Shown here: piece by piece, positions 1-9,959 of the stretch | Position numbering within the stretch: the stretch's first letter is position 1 | How the letters are laid out: every line of letters begins with the position of its first letter | Position numbers and translations under genes: made by a program | The notes under the pieces: model-generated | Seen by the model: only the letters and a program-made list of their open reading frames with translations | Told to the model about the DNA's origin: nothing | Databases searched by the model: none | Source of the DNA: Adiantum capillus-veneris | Taxonomy: Eukaryota; Streptophyta; Polypodiopsida; Polypodiales; Pteridaceae | DNA: 64,000 bases | NCBI GenBank assembly: GCA_014529385.2 | Contig: CM043943.1 | Location: 152,739,592 to 152,803,591, forward strand | Direction: 5' to 3'

Positions 1-562
1 TGTTAGTTTAGTTCTTTGTTTTTAATATAACATAATTTACGTTAGATTTAGATTTATGTTATATTAGATTAGACTTAGGTTTATTTAGGTTTACCTACAC
101 ACACACATACACACACACACACACAAGAAGAAGAGAGTTTTAACGTCGTAGGAAACTATCCCAAAAGACGTTAAAGATTAGTTTAGATGTAGACTTACGT
201 TAAATTAGATTTAGGTTTATTTTTAGTTAGATTTACGTTTATTTAGATTTACGCTTATTTACGTTAGATCGAGTCCACGCAAGAATTACTTACGGTTTAA
301 TTAGGGTTTAGGGTTAGACGAACAGTGAAAAGATCTACTGTGAAAAGATGTTAAGATGCTGTGAAATGCTACAGCTAGAGAAGAGGCAAAGGGGTTTTGT
401 CCACTACATGCAGTATCATGTAGACGTGGGTGTGTAGATTTCTTGTACCCACAAATATAGGTATTGACCAACAAAGACGAGATTATAACCCGGTGGTTCT
501 GATCTCCGTGCACCTCTAGACCGAGGTGTGCGGGGATTGGACATGACTAGAGAATGTGAGGT

Positions 563-563
<1 letters not shown>
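1..563 (+). other. CACTA 5' leader, no gene
   Basis: AT-rich, made of degenerate short repeats of the type 'ttacgttagatttag' and 'ttatattagattag', with a (CA)n run near 95-124. It aligns closely with 58094-58647 of copy 2. A short stretch near 298-316 resembles two plant telomere units but is isolated. I see no coding sequence; this is untranslated or subterminal transposon DNA. Confidence 0.7.

Positions 564-649
<86 letters not shown>
564..649 (+). repeat. (GA)43 microsatellite upstream of transposase gene
   Basis: An uninterrupted GA run of about 86 bp ending about 65 bp before the transposase ATG. Copy 2 has the same tract (about 91 bp) at the same place, so it belongs to the element and is not a local accident. 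GA runs upstream of plant genes can bind GAGA-binding (BBR/BPC) proteins; a promoter role here is an inference. Confidence 0.9.
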
Positions 650-652
<3 letters not shown>

Positions 653-714
653 GACGAAGAATGCCAATAGAGTATTAAATTTGTTGTCCAGGTTATAAGT
701 TTTTTATCCTCATT

Positions 715-3700
715 ATGAGTAGTGACGAGGATGTGGGGCCGTCCAACCGAAACACTTATCTCTCAACGAGGATCTTATGTCCTTGTAATCATTGCAAGCA
801 TGCTGTGCGATGGACAAGATGGGTTTCTTTGCAGCACGTTCACGAATTTGGTGAGCTCGATCCATCTATTATAGATCAAGTTGTTGCCAATTATAACTCG
901 TCGGACTCTGACGCTGGCCAACAAGCAGCAATCTTGCAACCCAATAGACGTGTTCGCAGGCGCTTTGGTCAAGCAGCATATGTGAGGCCACAAGATGTAG
1001 CCTCTGACAGCTCGGGGGATGATCATGCAGAGCACATTCCCAACGAGGCAATGTTTGAGCCCGAGATTGATGAAATGATCGAGACGATCATGGATTCAGA
1101 AAGGCTTATCTATGATGATATGAAAAGTGAAGCCGATACGCCATTGTATAATGGAGCACGTATGTCTAGATTGAAAGCACTCCTGGTTCTTCTCAACATG
1201 CAGGCAAAGTTTGGATGGAGTGACACTAGCGTCACAGCGCTTTTCAGGTGATCTATTACAATTAGTTTACTTTAATAAAACTCTAAATGTATAATGATCT
1301 GATAGATTTTTACACGACTGTATCATATTTTTATGTTGTGTAGATTGCTGAAAGAGCACATAATACCAGCTGACAATGTGATGCCAGATTCCCAAGATGA
1401 AGCAAGAAAGATTTTGCAAAACTTGGGGATGGATTACAATTCTATCCACGCTTGTCCTAATGACTGCATTCTTTTCAGAGGGGAATACATAGACATGGAG
1501 AAGTGTCCGAAATGTGATTCCGAAAGATATCGAGTAGATCTCCACGGGACAAAAATTCCACAAAAGGTTTTGCGACATTTCCCTCTGCTTCCTCGCATCA
1601 AGCATTTCTTTGAATGTAAGTCCATGGCCGCCCTAGCATCATGGCATGAGGAGAATAAATCTTCGGATGGTGTGCTACGAATTCCTGCAGATTGCGTAGC
1701 GTGGAAACAGATAGATGGAACATGGTCGGATTTTTCCAAGGAAGCTCGAAATTTGTGCTTAGGCTTGGCTATGGATGGCGTAAATCCATTTGGTCAAAGA
1801 TCAACATCAACATTCCCCCGTGGTTGACTACGAAGAAGGGGTACCTATGGCTAAGCTTGATTGTGCCAGGGCGATATAAAGTGGGGAATATGGATGTGTA
1901 TCTTCGTCCACTATTAGAAGAGCTACAACAATTGTGGATTGGCATAGAGGTGGTGGATATGAGCCGACACACAGGACGACGGAATGATTTGATCAGAGGC
2001 ATTCTAATGTGGACCATGCATGACTATCTCGGGCTAACAGAATGCTCAGGTGATCTATTGACACTCCTCACTCAGACACTGTAAATCTTGTTTTTTCCCA
2101 TAGTTGATCTATTATCATGTGTATACATGCAGGGCTTCAAACAAGCGGATACAGAGCATGTGTCACATGTAGACCTAGACTGAATGCACGTAGGGCACCC
2201 TCACTGAAGAAGCAAATCTACGAAGGTCATCAAGTGTATCATCCAGAGAATCATGTGTTACGCGACGGCTTTTTGGGAAGAGAGCCACCAAGGATGTCTG
2301 CACAAGCATGGTTAGAGCAGAACAAGATGTGCGATGACGGATTGCCTCTAGGGATGAAGAGACTATCTCTATGGTACGAGTTACCATACTGGCCCCGACT
2401 CATGATCAATCACTTGCTCGATCCAATGCACATATTCAAGAATGTGGGTAATCTACTATGGGACCATCTGACCGGCAAGAAAGATACTTTGGGAGCCAGA
2501 GTTGACCTTAGAAATGTGGATGGTATGGAGCAATATTGGCCGCAAACAGCGTCTGATGGATCGATAAAACTCCCCAAAGCACCATGGATTTTCACAGGAG
2601 CCCAAGAACGCAAAGTAAAAGAGACCATTCGATCTTTGCGGACCCCCACTCGCGTAATGCACTCGCTCCGAACGTGTTTTACTAAAGAAGGAAAGCATAC
2701 CGGTTTGAAGTCACACGATTGGCATAAAATGTGTCAGGTACGTTCATAGTGGACTTTAATATCATTGCATAAAATGTGGACTTTAATATCATTGCTGCAC
2801 ATACTTTACAGTTTATTTTACCGGTTGCCATTGAGGGATGTTTGTCTCTCGACATCCGTGACACAATCTACAAACTTGCAAAGCTGGTGCAATGGATCTC
2901 ACAAAAGGAGATCAACGTAGACTCCATACCATTCGCCAAACTAAATGCTGTGGAGCTTGTGTGCATGTTTGAGAAACATTTTCCTACTACAATGCTAACC
3001 ATTCAGGTGCATCTTCTTGTTCACATAGTTGATGAGGTGGAAATAGCTGGCACAGTTCATTCCAGATGGATGTTCTTCTTAGAACGTTTCATGAAAACGC
3101 TTAAGGGATATGTGCGTCAAAAGGCACATCCGGAGGGTAGCATGGCAGAAGGTTGGTTGGTATCAGAGTCCCTAGTGTACATTGGAGAGTGGCTAGACGG
3201 ATTTGATAAATCCCGGGACACGCTATGGCGAACCATAGATAATGAGCGCATATCTGGGATTGTCATGTGCAATCTCGGTGTTGAGAAGAAGATGACGGAA
3301 GATCTAGAGGCTAAAATCAATCGATTTTGCATGCTTCACAATCCAGTGATGCAAAAGTGGATTTCACAATATGAGGATGCAAAGCAAGAGCGACAAAGGG
3401 CACGAATCGAGTGGAGACGGGGAAGATGACCACCGATGCACTATCCAGCGGTTCTGGAGAGCCTACCAACCTTCATGAGCTTAAGATGGTTGCACAACCA
3501 ATTGAAAAGCGCACAACAATGCGGTGAGGAAGTGACTGAGGAAGAGTGGGAGTACTCTCGGGGTTGCGAGACCAAGGTAAGTTTGCAATGTACGACTAGC
3601 TAGTGACTTTATTTCTAAATGTTTGAACGGAAACTCATAATCTTTGTTCGTTGTAGTATAAGTCATACACAGCAGCATGGTGTAAAGGTCGACATTTTAG

Positions 3701-4409
3701 GGTGGAACGAATCGACAAAAAGCGTTTTACTCAAGATTGTGGAATCATGGCAAAATTTGAACAGTCTAGTCGACGACGTTCCTCTGATGCAGATCCTGTG
3801 GTGGCGGAACTCATTTACTTCGGCACGCTGCAAGAGATTTTGAGGATCGATTACAGAGGATTTTTTGTCGACTCTTTCGACGTGCAATGGTTCAAGATAA
3901 TCATGGAGGGTCGCAACGCTACTGTGCGTAGAGGAGAGTCTGGTTTTCTTGAGGTGGATTCTACTAAGAAATGGACTGACCTAAGAGACACTTTCGTACT
4001 ACCCGAGCATTGTGAACAAGTAAGTATGTAAATAGTTAACATCCCCCTTTTACAAGTTATGTGCTTGAAAGCTCTCATGTAAGTTATGTGGATCTGGCAG
4101 GTAATATTTCATCCTACAAAGTCTACATCAAACTAGTGGTACGTCATAGAGGTAGCCCCTCGTAGTACAAGGACGTATGAAGGCTACCATGTGCCAATCA
4201 CAACGGCATCAATGGAGGAGATCAGAGAAGATGCTCAATCAGAAGCCGCTGCGGTGGTGCCAGACGAGCATCAAGATGCTACTACTCTATATGGGGTGCA
4301 TGCAGAGGAGCTACAAAATGAAACAGAGGATATGTGTTTAAACAGAGAGCTCTATATAGATATAGGAAGTTATGCTGATTTATGCGAGGATGAGAGAGAG
4401 ATCTCTTAA
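715..4409 (+). pseudogene. TNP2-like CACTA transposase, copy 1 (broken)
   Basis: Product would cut and join CACTA ends in the nucleus. Exons read from GT-AG borders and comparison with copy 2: 715-1247, 1344-2049, 2133-2737, 2812-3576, 3657-4019, 4101-4409. The N-terminal exon is the transposase-associated region. Exons 2-3 carry the TNP2 core, including 'LPYWPRLMINHLLDPMHIFKN'-type sequence near 2367-2440. Exon 4 has DUF4218 ('RWMFFLERFMKTLKGY'). Exon 5 has DUF4216 ('VDSFDVQWFKI'). Relative to copy 2 it has a 34-bp deletion near 1811 that shifts the frame, and TGG has become TAG at 4134. An in-intron duplication of about 27 bp lies near 2765. A further frame break near 3430-3530 is shared by both copies, so an intron or terminator there may be misjudged. 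Not functional as read. Confidence 0.88.
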
Positions 4410-4673
4410 AGCCACAAATATTGTATTTGAACAATTTTGCTCCGTGTTGTAAAAGCTCTGGCTCTCTAAGTACCTTCCATGGTGTATAACGCTCTTTTCT
4501 ACTCGCGATTTGATTGAAAATTCTGAGTTTTCGACTTGCCTCTTCTATCACTCGATTCATTGCGTCATTGTATTTATATGCGTCATTACGTCATTGTATT
4601 TAATGGTCTTTGCGTCATTGTCTACTCTATTCATTCAATATTAAGTTTAAATATTCGTGTGTTTATAGCAGGT

Positions 4674-5989
4674 ATGGATGATGAGGAGTTTCTTTCTTCT
4701 TTGTCACCGCAGCAGAGACAGTGGTACGTGGAGCGTCATCGCTCTGGCGCATCATCGCGCGTTCCTACTCCATCCGCATCTCCCTCTCTTTCGGAGCATT
4801 CGGCGCACTCTGAAGCTTCGGCGTCGACGAGACGAGCTTCACACTCGTCTAGACACCGGCGCTCTAGTGGTGGCGGTGGCGGTTGTTGTGGGGATTCCGC
4901 CACCGATGCCTCCACACCGCCTCGTGTTCGACGAGGCTCTTTACCCTCCCCTTCTTTGCCCGCCCCCACACCAGCCACAGCATCGCCATCTACGCCAGGT
5001 TTTGCACGGCTGACTGTTCCTAGAAGCTACACACCTCTACCTACTCCGCCAGGAGCCACCCCTCTCGACACTCCTCGCTTCGGGGCCCAGACGCCGGTGG
5101 AGACACCTGACGTCCGTACCCCCATCGACACGCCGCTAGAGACCCGGCACCCTGCCGGGACACCCAGGTTCACGCGTCACCAGCCAGAGGGCTTGTCTTA
5201 CTCCATCGACTTCAGCGGCGGCATCATCATGGATGATGACGGCAAGAAGATGATCTCCCGCATACGTGGTCTTTGCTCTCAGCTGTTTAGACACTACATA
5301 CTAAACAAATGGAGTGAAGTACCAAGTGATTTAAAAAACAGAGTCATCAGCATACTTCATGATGAGTTTCCCGTTCCAACACGGGATCAGCGCTTCAATG
5401 AAGACCTGATGAAGATTCGAATGTGCGAATACTGCAAACACAAGCGTTCCGAAGTGCAAAAAGCAATCAAGAATGGGTGGAACAGGCCAGATTGGCTGGC
5501 CAAAGAAGATTGGAAGAATGTGAAGAAAGCAGCGCGCGAGAATCCGGACAAGGGGAAGCAACAAAAGGATGCAGCCAGAGCGCGAGTAGAGGCAGGGAGC
5601 TCGCACCACTTGGGGAGCGGTGGATGGGCATCATTTGAGGCCGATTTTGTAAGTGTTTTCACATTGCTCTTTATGTTCGATAGTTTAGGGTTTATGAGTT
5701 TTTTAATTCTAACATAATGAAATCTTTGTATGTTTTGACAGTGGTCGATGACAGGACGTGATCCCACACCGTACGAGCGCGAGTACGCAGGCAGGAAGGG
5801 CTTAAACACCCTGATGGACATTCTCAGTTCTCGCGGCGGCATGGTTAGTATTAGGGTTTACTCTTTTTTATTTTTTGTATTGTTTTATAAATGTCGTTAT
5901 ATGTTTATACTTACTGAAAGCTGTCTTATTGTCTTTTTTTGCAGAATCCAACAGATACGCCGCTTGGACGCGATGAGACGTCTGACTAG
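4674..5989 (+). CDS. Transposase_24-like second CACTA protein (apparently intact)
   Basis: Three exons, 4674-5648, 5742-5843 and 5945-5989, join in phase to 373 codons plus stop, with clean GT-AG borders. The ATG at 4674 starts MDDEEFLSSLSPQQRQWY, just after a CAG acceptor-like sequence. Residues about 20-170 are a Pro/Ser/Thr-rich, presumably disordered arm. Residues about 195-320 hold the conserved part (HYILNKWSEVP, FPVPTRDQRF, a basic KHKRSEVQKAIKNGW, then NPDKGKQQKDAARARVEAG). This resembles the Ptta/En/Spm 'Transposase_24' family that accompanies TNP2 in plant CACTA elements and is thought to bind subterminal repeats. Copy 2 has the same gene broken. Assignment rests on pattern and position, not on a search. 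Confidence 0.75.
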
Positions 5990-6243
5990 ACGACGTCAGT
6001 TTAGCCGTAGCTAGATAGCATTAGTTTAGGGTTTCTCATAGCTTACGTCTTTTTGAACCATGTATATTATTACATTTGTCACCGCAGTTCCTTTTGCCAA
6101 TCAATTCGTTATGCCTATGATGTTGTACAATTGTCATTATTACATTTGCCAATCAATTCATTTTGCCTATGATGTGTACAATTGTCAATTTTGCAAACAA
6201 TGCGTCTTGTGGGTGACTATTTTGGGTCTATTATCTACCCTTG

Positions 6244-6313
6244 CACTTTTTTAAAAAAGTGAATCAAGTACAATATGGTTGATGGGTGGCAGGGCATTCA
6301 ATGCCCTGCCACC
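6244..6313. repeat. Two short perfect palindromes near CACTA 3' end
   Basis: 6244-6261 is an 18-bp self-complementary A/T-centred palindrome. 6285-6313 has 14-bp perfect arms around a single base (ggtggcagggcatt and its inverse). They lie between the second gene and the subterminal repeats. They could form a hairpin in the 3' UTR or act as a terminator or recognition structure. Confidence 0.75.
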
Positions 6314-6331
6314 AAAAAAAAATTCTCTCGG

Positions 6332-6483
6332 GCGTCGCTATAACCGTCGCTATTTATGGCTCTGTAGCGTCGCTATGAGCGTCGCTATAGTCTTCAGTGT
6401 AAACGTCGCTATAACCGTCGCTATGAGCGTCTCTATATAGCGACGCTCGTAGCGACACTTGTAGCGACGGTTTTAGCGACACC
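6332..6483. repeat. CACTA 3' subterminal repeats (CGTCGCTAT and inverse)
   Basis: About ten copies of a CGTCGCTA(T) motif. The first six or so are direct, the last ones are inverted (TAGCGACG). In CACTA elements such subterminal arrays are the binding sites of the second, DNA-binding protein. The same motif recurs at the 5' end of copy 2 (56615-56713), so both ends share it. Confidence 0.85.
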
Positions 6484-6537
6484 GGGGGTTATAAAAACCC
6501 AGTGTATTTCCGTCGCTAACAACGTCACAAGAGCACA

Positions 6538-6551
6538 CAACCTCTTGTAGT
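6538..6551. repeat. CACTA 3' terminal inverted repeat
   Basis: AACCTCTTGTAGTG is the exact reverse complement of the first 14 bases of copy 2 (CACTACAAGAGGTT at 56592). It marks the outer limit of copy 1. Confidence 0.92.
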
Positions 6552-7236
6552 GCACCACTTGTCCAAGCTAATATAACAAATGGGTGTTGGTTACAGGGTG
6601 TACCACACTTGTCTGAACTAGTCTCCATGCAAGGTCCACCACATGTCCAAGCTATATGATCTTGGTTTGAAGGTCTACCACACCTCTTGAAATTAGGATC
6701 CATGTAAGGTCCACCTTTTTTCAAGCTATGCCTTTAGTGAGTACTAAAACTAGGTAAATTGCAGTACTTAAATACCTTTCCAAGCTCATTAAGATTTTGG
6801 TCTCTAAGACCACCACCACATGTCTAATCTATGCTCTAATTGATTACTTATGCTAGTTCTCAAAGTCCAAACATAAGCTCCCTTCTAGCAAGGTTAGTTT
6901 AAATTTAGGCTCCAACACCTGTCTAAGCTAGGTTCAATTTATGAAGCATCACCATTTAACCATGCTACGATCTAATGTATCATATCAAGGGGGTATTGAT
7001 AAAAGGTCCAAAACTTATTGAGTTCAAGCTCTTAAGTAATTAAGTCTTTGTGAGTATTAAATGTTATAGTTTTAGTCTAAAGATCCACCATTCAAAAACT
7101 CAAGTAATTTATTATTTACATTCAAACCTTGAATGCTTGAGATAAAAAATACAAACTCAATCAATACTATATAAAGAAAAATCTAACATTAAGAGTATCA
7201 AATCAGTAACAAGAAACACTAACATCCACAAGAAAC
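6552..7236. repeat. Degenerate GGTCCACCACTTGTCC-type repeats, 3' of gene A
   Basis: Several diverged copies of the 'ggtccaccacttgtccaagct' family (for example near 6552, 6640 and 6710; more eroded near 6800-6960), then AT-rich sequence up to the stop codon of the leftward gene. No gene seen. It ties the gene's 3' flank to the same repeat family as the large satellite. Confidence 0.7.
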
Positions 7237-9900
7237 TCAAAACATATGTGTCTCCATTTCCAAAAAGTCCTCCATTGACAGAGGATGTTGTTGTTGTTGT
7301 TCTTCTTCTCTTTGTGAAGAGCACTCCTCTGTAACAGGCACAATGTCATCTGATTGCGAAGTGGATTGTTGAAGTCCAGCCCATTTTTCTATATCTTCAT
7401 GAGACTTAGCAAAGTCTAGCAGCATGGTCTCCACGTTTTTTGCCTCCTCCACACTATCAATTAAGCATATAACTTCTTTTTTCTGTTGTATTCCTTCTTG
7501 TGAAACCAAGGAGCCATCACCAAAAACATCAACAAGCTTGCGGTCTTCAAAACAATATGTACGAATGTAGTGCTTGACCAAAGCTCTTTTTTTGGCCTTC
7601 AAATATTGCAAATCTGACATATCGTTATCTGCTACTTGAAGAAGAGAACAATCAATTGGCATGGGATGTTCCTCTGATCTTCTTCTCAGGTCTTCAAATG
7701 CATTGCCTTGTCCCAAGAAGTCAATAACTGTTAGGAATTGAATTGCTCCTTTGCAAGGAGCTGATGGAAAGTGATGCAATGCACCACAACAATGGTAGCT
7801 CAGATTATCTCCCATGGCGTGAAAGGCACATTGCAATTTTGTGAAGTTAGTGAAATCCACAAATGCAAGAAAGAAAAATCCAGGATCTGTTGACCCTCCA
7901 GCAATAGCCAAGATCCCATCCAAAGCATTGTTAAATGTCTCCTCACTCCACTTCGAATTGCCTCCAACGTTTTTTGTCATATCTAAAACACATAAGCCAA
8001 TAGGCACTTTATTATTGAAGTGGCGCATCAAGTAGAGATTGCCTTCCATTTGTAGGCTCACCACATAGATTGACCATGGAAAATCTCTAGGCTCAGTTTT
8101 CTCTTTTTGAAGGTGAATTGCCCATTGCATGTATTTTATTGCTCCATCTGGAAAAGCCATTTTCTTTGTTCCACGCGTCAAACTAGATTTGATCCATTCC
8201 TCGCATAGCATTAAAATTGTTTTATAAACAACATCATTGATGTTATACATTTTGACCACCTCCTCCCAGTCTTTACATGGTGAAGACTCATTCAAATTGT
8301 TGAAGCCTTCAAGAAGTGCATCTTGAATCAATTTGTCCTGCTTCAACTGCTTGATTCGATCATACATGTCAGTTGCATCACCATCCTTTGCACTCTTTGA
8401 CAGTAAAATCTTCTCATCTCTAATCTCTTCTTGAATAGTCTTTACCTCTGATTCCTCAAGGCCACAAAGGTATCTAAATACAGTTGTTGGGGGTTTCTTA
8501 TTCTCCTCTTCTAGATTTTCAATGATTTCTATCCAACAATCATACACTAAATCAGAGTACGTGACCATGTGTGCCTGTTTAGCAATCCAACTTGCTGCTG
8601 CACTCATTCTTGCCAATCGAAGAAAAGCCTAAAAAGAAATAGAGAAATAATTAAACTATTGAGCAAGATTTGTTAATTAAACACTATAAAAAAGACAAAG
8701 AAAATAACTTACATCCCATCCGGCACGAGATGTATGTCCCTCTGCAATTCCACTTGCTGCCTTTGGTGGTCGTCCTGAGAAGATCCATTGACTCCGTAAA
8801 TTTCTCAATATTTGGCTGTAAGGTTGCTTGACATACAATGCCTGAGCCTCCTCATTTGCAATGGCAGATATAGCAGTTGCAACAAATGGAGGATCATTCA
8901 CAACAATGCGAGCCTTTATATATTTATACACGCTAATCAGTCTTTCAAATATCTCTTTGTTGTTTTGTTCATTGTGAAGCAAAACTTTTGCAGCATAGAT
9001 TGAATGTTGCCCATCAAGAATCCAATAATGATAATCTTTAATTTTTTGCTCCTCTACCTCTTCTACTGCCAAAGGAGTCCCCTTCTTTGATTTTGCATTT
9101 CGAACAGGCATCAAATATGCACATGTTGCAGGCTTGGTCGTACTCCGTGAAAATCCAAATAACACACTTTCAGCGTGTTTTTTATCCATAATACGTGCAT
9201 TATAGTGATCAGGAGCAAGCCAACAATTTTGAATAGGGATATCAAATTCCCTATATTGGAAAGGAAAATATTTTATTTACTTATTCATTCCACCTGTATC
9301 TTTTTCTTGTCCTTTCATGGCCTCAGCTTCTAAAACATCTGGATCCACAATTCTCATCTTTGACATTGAACCCTCTGTTGATGAGGATGCCAAAGATGCC
9401 TTGTCTACATCCAAAATGGAACTAGTTCGCTTAGCTGCTACTTTTTGCACTTTTGCTTGCTTCTTTGTGGATGGAGGTCGTGAAGCTTTCACCTTTTTTC
9501 GTTGTAGTGTGGCAATGATGGAGCTTTGAAGTTGATCTGCTGTGATGTTTGGATTTGATTCTGCAAACTTCCATCCTCGAGAAAACATTGTCTCTTCTTT
9601 GTTTCTAGACATGCGCTCCAATGCATATGCTCCTGGAGATAGTTGAAATTCTAGACTCATTGGAACTAGAATGTCAATGCATTCCATCTCCAGATGACTA
9701 TCAACTACAGAGACAGATGCTTCCACAACTTGTCCAACATCTTCAAACAAGCTATCATTCTCCTTTTTGGCAATAAATAGATGCACCTTATGAAATTGTG
9801 CACCCTCTATACCATGTATGTCCAAACACCATTTCCTAACATCATTGCAAGTATAGTCAACTGAGACAACAACCCTTGCAACCTGTTTTTCTGGAGCCAT
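7237..9900 (-). CDS. Leftward gene A: large protein with DGQH (ParB/DGQHR-like) motif
   Basis: Reads from ATG at 9900 to a stop at 7237, about 850 codons. A normal intron lies at 8629-8712 (GTAAGT donor, TTTTTAG acceptor, phase 0). Between 9251 and 9280 there is either a 30-nt intron (consensus borders, but unusually short for a plant) or a single in-frame TAA in an otherwise continuous frame; I favour the stop. The motif ILDGQHSIYAA, about residue 284-294 (near 9001-9020), resembles the DGQHR/ParB-like nucleotide-binding or nuclease fold, with conserved D-G-Q-H. The rest, including a C-terminal acidic and Gln-rich tail, is unrecognised. The first exon is Lys/Ser-rich near its end. Divergent from gene B across the satellite, with motif repeats starting within about 70 bp of its ATG. 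Function unknown; the family call is tentative. Confidence 0.6.
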
Positions 9901-9959
9901 CTTTCCTTAAACAAAAAAAACCAAATGTTATTTTAGCATATACTTTTTTGTAATGAATT

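Larger units (their letters stand above)
1..6551 (+). mobile_element. CACTA (En/Spm) transposon, copy 1, lacking its 5' end
   Basis: The right end reads CCTCTTGTAGTG at 6540-6551. This is the exact inverse of the CACTACAAGAGG that opens the second copy at 56592, so it is the 3' terminal inverted repeat of a CACTA element. Position 1 aligns with about 58094 of copy 2, so some 1.5 kb of the 5' end lies outside the window. Inside are a TNP2-like transposase gene and a second gene with a Transposase_24-like product, the usual two-gene CACTA arrangement. The base after the end starts 'cac' within 'cac-cacttgtccaagc', so the element inserted into a copy of the flanking GGTCCACCACTTGTCC motif. The expected 3-bp target duplication is CAC, but its left half is outside the window. 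Confidence 0.93.

Noticed and set aside
298-316. Telomere-like TTTAGGG units
   Set aside because: Only about two units, inside a transposon leader, and partly present in copy 2. Not a telomere.
9251-9280. 30-nt intron in gene A
   Set aside because: Borders are consensus, but 30 nt is below known plant intron size and the stretch stays in frame apart from one TAA. A nonsense mutation is more likely.
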